NCBI GenBank assembly: GCA_024763115.1
Contig: JANTGB010000061.1
Location: forward strand, 1 to 9,652
Source of the DNA: Desulfobulbaceae bacterium
GTDB taxonomy: Bacteria; Desulfobacterota; Desulfobulbia; Desulfobulbales; SURF-16
Direction: 5' to 3'
DNA length: 9,652 bases
The position numbers and the translations under genes were made by a program. Under the pieces are notes generated by a model. It saw only the letters and a list, made by a program, of their open reading frames with translations. It ran no database searches and was not told where the DNA came from. Below are positions 7,370-9,652 of the stretch, piece after piece (positions within the stretch are counted from its first letter, which is position 1; every line of letters begins with the position of its first letter).

Positions 7370-8927
7370 CAAGCGCTCTTCTTACAGTACGGGCCAGTAT
7401 CTCAAATTTGTAGGGTTTAAGGAGAAAGTCCTTAAAGCCGAATTCCGCCGCCTTTTCCTTATCAATTATGGAACTGTAGCCGGTACAGATAATCACCTTG
7501 ATATCAGGCCGAATTTTCATAAGTTCGGTAATTAATTCCGAGCCCGGCATGCCGGGCATGGTTTGATCGGTTATCACCAGGTCAAAATCATCGGCATGAT
7601 TCCGGAAGATTTCCAGGGCGGCCAGGCTGTCATTGGCGCTTGTCACGCTGTAGCCTAATGACTTAAGCATCTTGGCGGCAACGGCAACCAGGGTTGGATC
7701 ATCGTCGATAAACAGAATAGTTTCCGAGCCGCCGGCAAAGGTCAGCGGTCTTTTTCCGGCTTTTTTCCCGCTGGTATCTATAACCGGAAAATAAAGCTCA
7801 AAACAGCTTCCATTGTCATGATCTGAAGTTATATTAATGGCCCCATCATATTCCTTGATAATACCATGGACAACGGAAAGCCCCAGGCCGGTCCCCATAC
7901 CTTCTTCCTTGGTGGTAAAAAAGGGGTCAAAAATGGATTGCAGGTTCTCTTTATTAATGCCGGTGCCATTATCTCGAACCATTAATTTCAGGTATTTGCC
8001 CGGCTTGATAGTATCAGGTTCCCCGGTTTTCTTTTTATCCAGCCGGACAACTTCAAGATTTACCTCAATAGTGCCCTGTTCATTTTTCATGGCCTGAAAA
8101 CTGTTGGTGCCGAGATTCATCATGATTTGATGAATCTCTATCGGATCCGCCCGAATTCTTTCCGGGATCGTGCTGATATCTGCCGTAATATTGATGGTGC
8201 TGGGAATGGTGGAGCGTAATAATTTAAGGGCCTCTTTAATGATGGGATAAATGACAATGGGCCGTCGTTCATTTTCAGCCTTGCGGCAGAAGGTGAGGAT
8301 CTGGGACACCAGATCCCGGGCCCGAAGACTGGCATTTTTGACCTGATCCAGCATTTTTTTTAATTTTTCCGGATTGTCGATTTCCATCAGGGCCAGATCG
8401 GTAAAGCCCATGATTGCGCTGAGAATATTATTAAAATCATGGGCAATACCCCCGGCCAGGGTACCGATGGCCTCAAGCTTCTGGGCCTGATGCAGTTCAG
8501 CGGTTTTTTGTTTGATTTCCTGCTGAAGATGTTTTTGATATTCTTTGTTATGACGAATAAGTTCTATTCTTTCCAGGGCCCGGAAAATCGCGTGATTCAA
8601 CAGGGCCATGTCGGTGATAGGCTTGGTTATATAATCCCAGGCGCCCAGTTTCAAGGCCTTGATTACATCCTCTATGGTTCCCAGGCCGGAAACAACTATT
8701 ACCGGAGTTTCAGGCGCCTCACGGTAAATCGTTTCCAGTACTTCCAGGCCGTCGATTTCCGGCATGCGTAAATCAGTAAGAACCAGATCAACCTGCTGTT
8801 GATGAAAGATTTTCAGCCCTTCTTCGCCGTCTGCCGCCGGAAGCACATCAAATTTTTTTCGTCTGAGATAGTCGGCAATTGCCTGACGGACGACACTGTC
8901 GTCTTCTATGGTTAAAATAGTGGGCAT
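7362..8927 (-). CDS. Hybrid kinase: REC-HisKA-HATPase-REC (soluble)
   Basis: There is no membrane segment. The N-terminal receiver (1-120) has E8/D9/D10, D52 in LTDLRMPEIDG, S80 and K102. A coiled coil (~122-150) leads to HisKA with H163 in AGGIAHDFNNILSAIMG. The ATPase has an N box near 267-280, DNGTGI near 319, IFDPFFTTK near 332 and GMGTGLGL near 343. A second receiver (~403-521) has a phospho-acceptor Asp near 455 in ITDQTMPGMPG, T in ICTG and K in LLKP. All residues needed for kinase and receiver activity are present. With a receiver at each end it can accept phosphate from another kinase and pass it on, so a relay or integrating role within this cluster is inferred. It is the first intact gene of the operon. 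Its start has a good ribosome site (AGAGGA), and its end overlaps the next kinase by 8 nt. Confidence 0.94.
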   Translation of the reverse strand: MPTILTIEDDSVVRQAIADYLRRKKFDVLPAADGEEGLKIFHQQQVDLVLTDLRMPEIDGLEVLETIYREAPETPVIVVSGLGTIEDVIKALKLGAWDYITKPITDMALLNHAIFRALERIELIRHNKEYQKHLQQEIKQKTAELHQAQKLEAIGTLAGGIAHDFNNILSAIMGFTDLALMEIDNPEKLKKMLDQVKNASLRARDLVSQILTFCRKAENERRPIVIYPIIKEALKLLRSTIPSTINITADISTIPERIRADPIEIHQIMMNLGTNSFQAMKNEQGTIEVNLEVVRLDKKKTGEPDTIKPGKYLKLMVRDNGTGINKENLQSIFDPFFTTKEEGMGTGLGLSVVHGIIKEYDGAINITSDHDNGSCFELYFPVIDTSGKKAGKRPLTFAGGSETILFIDDDPTLVAVAAKMLKSLGYSVTSANDSLAALEIFRNHADDFDLVITDQTMPGMPGSELITELMKIRPDIKVIICTGYSSIIDKEKAAEFGFKDFLLKPYKFEILARTVRRALDG

Positions 8928-9172
8928 TTACTGATTCCTCTGGTTCTGTAATGTTCCGGATTCAGGAGGCGCGGGCATACAGGTTGTAATAGTTACGCCC
9001 CGACCTTTTCCGAATCAAACTTGATGATACCCTTCCCTTGTTGCAAATAATTCGATAAGAGACAACGAGCCCCAAATCCCTTGGCCATGGCAGGAGTTGT
9101 TGTCTCGAAAAACGGTTCAAAAATGTATAGGCGGCTTTCTTGATCCATCCCACAGCCATCATCAATTAGCAT
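8928..9172 (-). pseudogene. Decayed 3' end of a histidine kinase gene (ATPase domain)
   Basis: Reading from an ATG at 9172, the first frame gives LIDDGCGMDQESRLYIFEPF: the G1 box and F box of a HATPase domain. The rest of the ATPase fold is spread over three frames. LGLVVSYRIICNKG (G2 region) is in a second frame from about 9080. GIIKFDSEK returns to the first frame near 9035. GRGVTITTCMPAPPESG follows in the third frame after about 9008, where an A-run has lost a base. That third frame ends in TAA at 8928-8930, directly before the hybrid-kinase ATG, so the original gene probably headed this operon. An in-frame stop sits two codons before the ATG. At 9173-9251 I see no clear domain up to the MITE. 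A 59-aa product from the first frame is formally possible but would lack a working ATPase. Confidence 0.8.
8936..8942 (-). promoter_or_regulatory. Ribosome binding site of the hybrid kinase
   Basis: CAGAGGA on the minus strand lies 8 nt before the ATG at 8927. It is the strongest Shine-Dalgarno match in the cluster and fixes the start. It falls inside the tail of the decayed kinase gene upstream, as expected for an ancestral operon junction. Confidence 0.7.
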
Positions 9173-9243
9173 TGATTACAGGAAATGGAGTCCATTGTGA
9201 TTGTCTTACAATAGTTGCCGGTTAGGTTTGGCCGGCCGGGATG

Positions 9244-9251
9244 AAAAAAAT
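9244..9251. repeat. Target-site duplication, left copy (AAAAAAAT)
   Basis: These eight bases directly precede the MITE terminus and are identical to the eight directly after its other end. An 8-bp duplication is the known hallmark of IS66-family insertion. The low complexity lowers its weight as proof, but the exact placement at both termini supports it. Confidence 0.75.
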
Positions 9252-9421
9252 GTAACCGTTCACCAAGGCACAAAATTTACGATAACCTTCAGTCATGTAA
9301 GTGTTTACCAGTGCCTTATATTCGTTCGTTTGGGACTTCGAAGCATACTTGTGCTATTCGAAAAGGCCCAAATGGGCAAAGAGGTAAGCGTAGACTCCGT
9401 GAGGTGCTGGTGAACGCTTAC
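9252..9421. mobile_element. IS66-type MITE (non-autonomous, 170 bp)
   Basis: The left end reads GTAACCGTTCACCA and the right end, reverse-complemented, reads GTAAGCGTTCACCA: 13 of 14 identical, beginning with the GTAA typical of IS66 ends. It is flanked by perfect 8-bp direct repeats, the IS66 duplication length. It is too short to encode a transposase and has no convincing ORF, so it would need one in trans. Inside are further copies of the end motif: GTAAGTGTTTACCAGTGCC at 9297-9315, and GTAAGCGT at 9384-9391 forming an inverted pair with ACGCTTAC at 9414-9421. These could be transposase-binding sites. It sits upstream of the decayed kinase and, further down, the operon. Confidence 0.85.
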
Positions 9422-9429
9422 AAAAAAAT
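9422..9429. repeat. Target-site duplication, right copy (AAAAAAAT)
   Basis: Identical to the eight bases before the MITE, and immediately follows its CGCTTAC terminus. Confidence 0.75.
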
Positions 9430-9441
9430 TACCTGTTTATA

Positions 9442-9458
9442 GATATAATGATTATATC
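9442..9458. promoter_or_regulatory. AT-rich perfect palindrome with back-to-back TATAAT boxes
   Basis: GATATAATgATTATATC is a perfect palindrome with 8-nt arms around one central base. Each strand contains TATAAT, a consensus -10 box, in opposite directions. No convincing -35 box stands at 16-18 nt on either side. It could be a promoter, an operator or simply AT-rich sequence. It lies in an otherwise featureless, AT-rich 90-nt stretch between the MITE and the right inverted repeat. Confidence 0.3.
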
Positions 9459-9512
9459 ATATAAATTTTTGGCGATGATTGGCAATTTTTATTTAAGGGG
9501 AGGGTGTTTTTA

Positions 9513-9652
9513 GGCGCTTACGACCAATGTCTAAACAATTTTTGTTTTGATTTTTGGTAACTGCTCACGGGGTAAGCACCTTATATCTGCTAACCACCAT
9601 ATTTGTAACTGCTTACAGGGTGCCGTAGATTTTCGTGATCAGACTGGTGCAG
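9513..9652. repeat. Right copy of the inverted repeat bounding the cluster
   Basis: This matches the reverse complement of positions 1-136. An IS66-like terminus, GTAACTGCTCACGGGG, starts at 9557 and points out of the window. The inner part (9514-9534) reads GCG-CTT-ACG-ACC-AAT-GTC-TAA, parallel to the last codons and stop of the REC-HD-like gene at the other end (ALKTIV-stop there, ALTTNV-stop here). Here no gene leads into it, because the codon before is a stop. It is thus either a stranded gene end or an element end that happens to supply a stop. Confidence 0.85.
9613..9651 (-). CDS. 3' end of an unidentified gene, possibly IS-borne (partial)
   Basis: The minus strand reads CTSLITKIYGTL followed by TAA at 9615-9613, the counterpart of the frame at the left end (CADLITKIYGTL-TAA). 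The two differ mainly in the first codons visible, and the last nine residues are identical. The rest of the gene would lie outside the window. The identity of the protein is unknown, and an IS-encoded protein is only a guess from the adjacent IS66-like terminus. Confidence 0.3.
   Translation of the reverse strand, partial: CTSLITKIYGTL

Noticed and set aside
8962..9165. 67-codon minus-strand frame as a small gene
   Set aside because: Only its middle (LGLVVSYRIICNKG) looks like part of a kinase ATPase domain. It is one frame of the decayed kinase, not a separate gene.
9365..9377. GGCCCA-AA-TGGGC hairpin as a terminator
   Set aside because: It has only a 5-bp stem, a 2-nt loop and no T-run on either strand, and it lies inside the MITE.
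9201..9413. 70-codon plus-strand frame across the MITE
   Set aside because: It starts outside the element, crosses its terminus and has no domain. It is a chance frame through inserted DNA.
120..9529. GTAAGCGCC-like and GGCGCTTAC inner edges of the repeats as ends of one IS66-type element enclosing the five genes
   Set aside because: The left edge reads TTAAGCGCC, the 8-bp flanks are not direct repeats, and the match continues outward past this point. The IS66-like ends at 96 and 9557 fit better.

Overview
The window is a five-gene two-component signalling cluster, all on the minus strand, held between long imperfect inverted repeats and surrounded by decayed genes and insertion-sequence debris. 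The kinase subfamilies, the haem c-binding DUF3365-type sensor and the REC-HDOD and REC-HD regulators suggest a Desulfobacterota (former Deltaproteobacteria) bacterium. That is an inference from protein style, not a proof.

Layout in transcription order (right to left). At the far right is the right copy of the inverted repeat, which carries an IS66-like end (GTAACTGCTCACGG). Next come an AT-rich stretch and a 170-bp IS66-type MITE with a perfect 8-bp target duplication. Then follows the wreck of a histidine kinase gene, whose last remnant abuts the first intact gene. The five intact genes are: (1) a REC-HisKA-HATPase-REC hybrid kinase; (2) a membrane kinase with dCache-like, PAS and Cys-rich GAF-like domains; (3) a membrane kinase with a periplasmic DUF3365/Tll0287-like domain carrying CLRCH, plus PAS; (4) a REC-HDOD regulator; (5) a REC protein with a degenerate HD-GYP-like domain. 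A 32-codon relic of another kinase lies between genes 2 and 3. Gene 5 ends inside the left copy of the inverted repeat, which carries a second IS66-like end.

Genes 1/2 and 4/5 overlap and genes 3/4 are 2 nt apart, so most of the cluster is probably co-transcribed and translationally coupled. Two membrane kinases read extracytoplasmic signals, one of them probably through haem c. The hybrid kinase could act as a relay. The two stand-alone receivers pass the signal to HDOD and degenerate HD modules. No DNA-binding domain is encoded, so output is probably through protein interaction or a second messenger.

The most notable points are the long inverted repeats bounding the cluster, the supply of gene 5's stop codon by one of them, the clean MITE insertion, two kinase relics, and an HD-GYP-like protein that has lost its metal-binding HD pair. 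No tRNA, rRNA or CRISPR array was seen.
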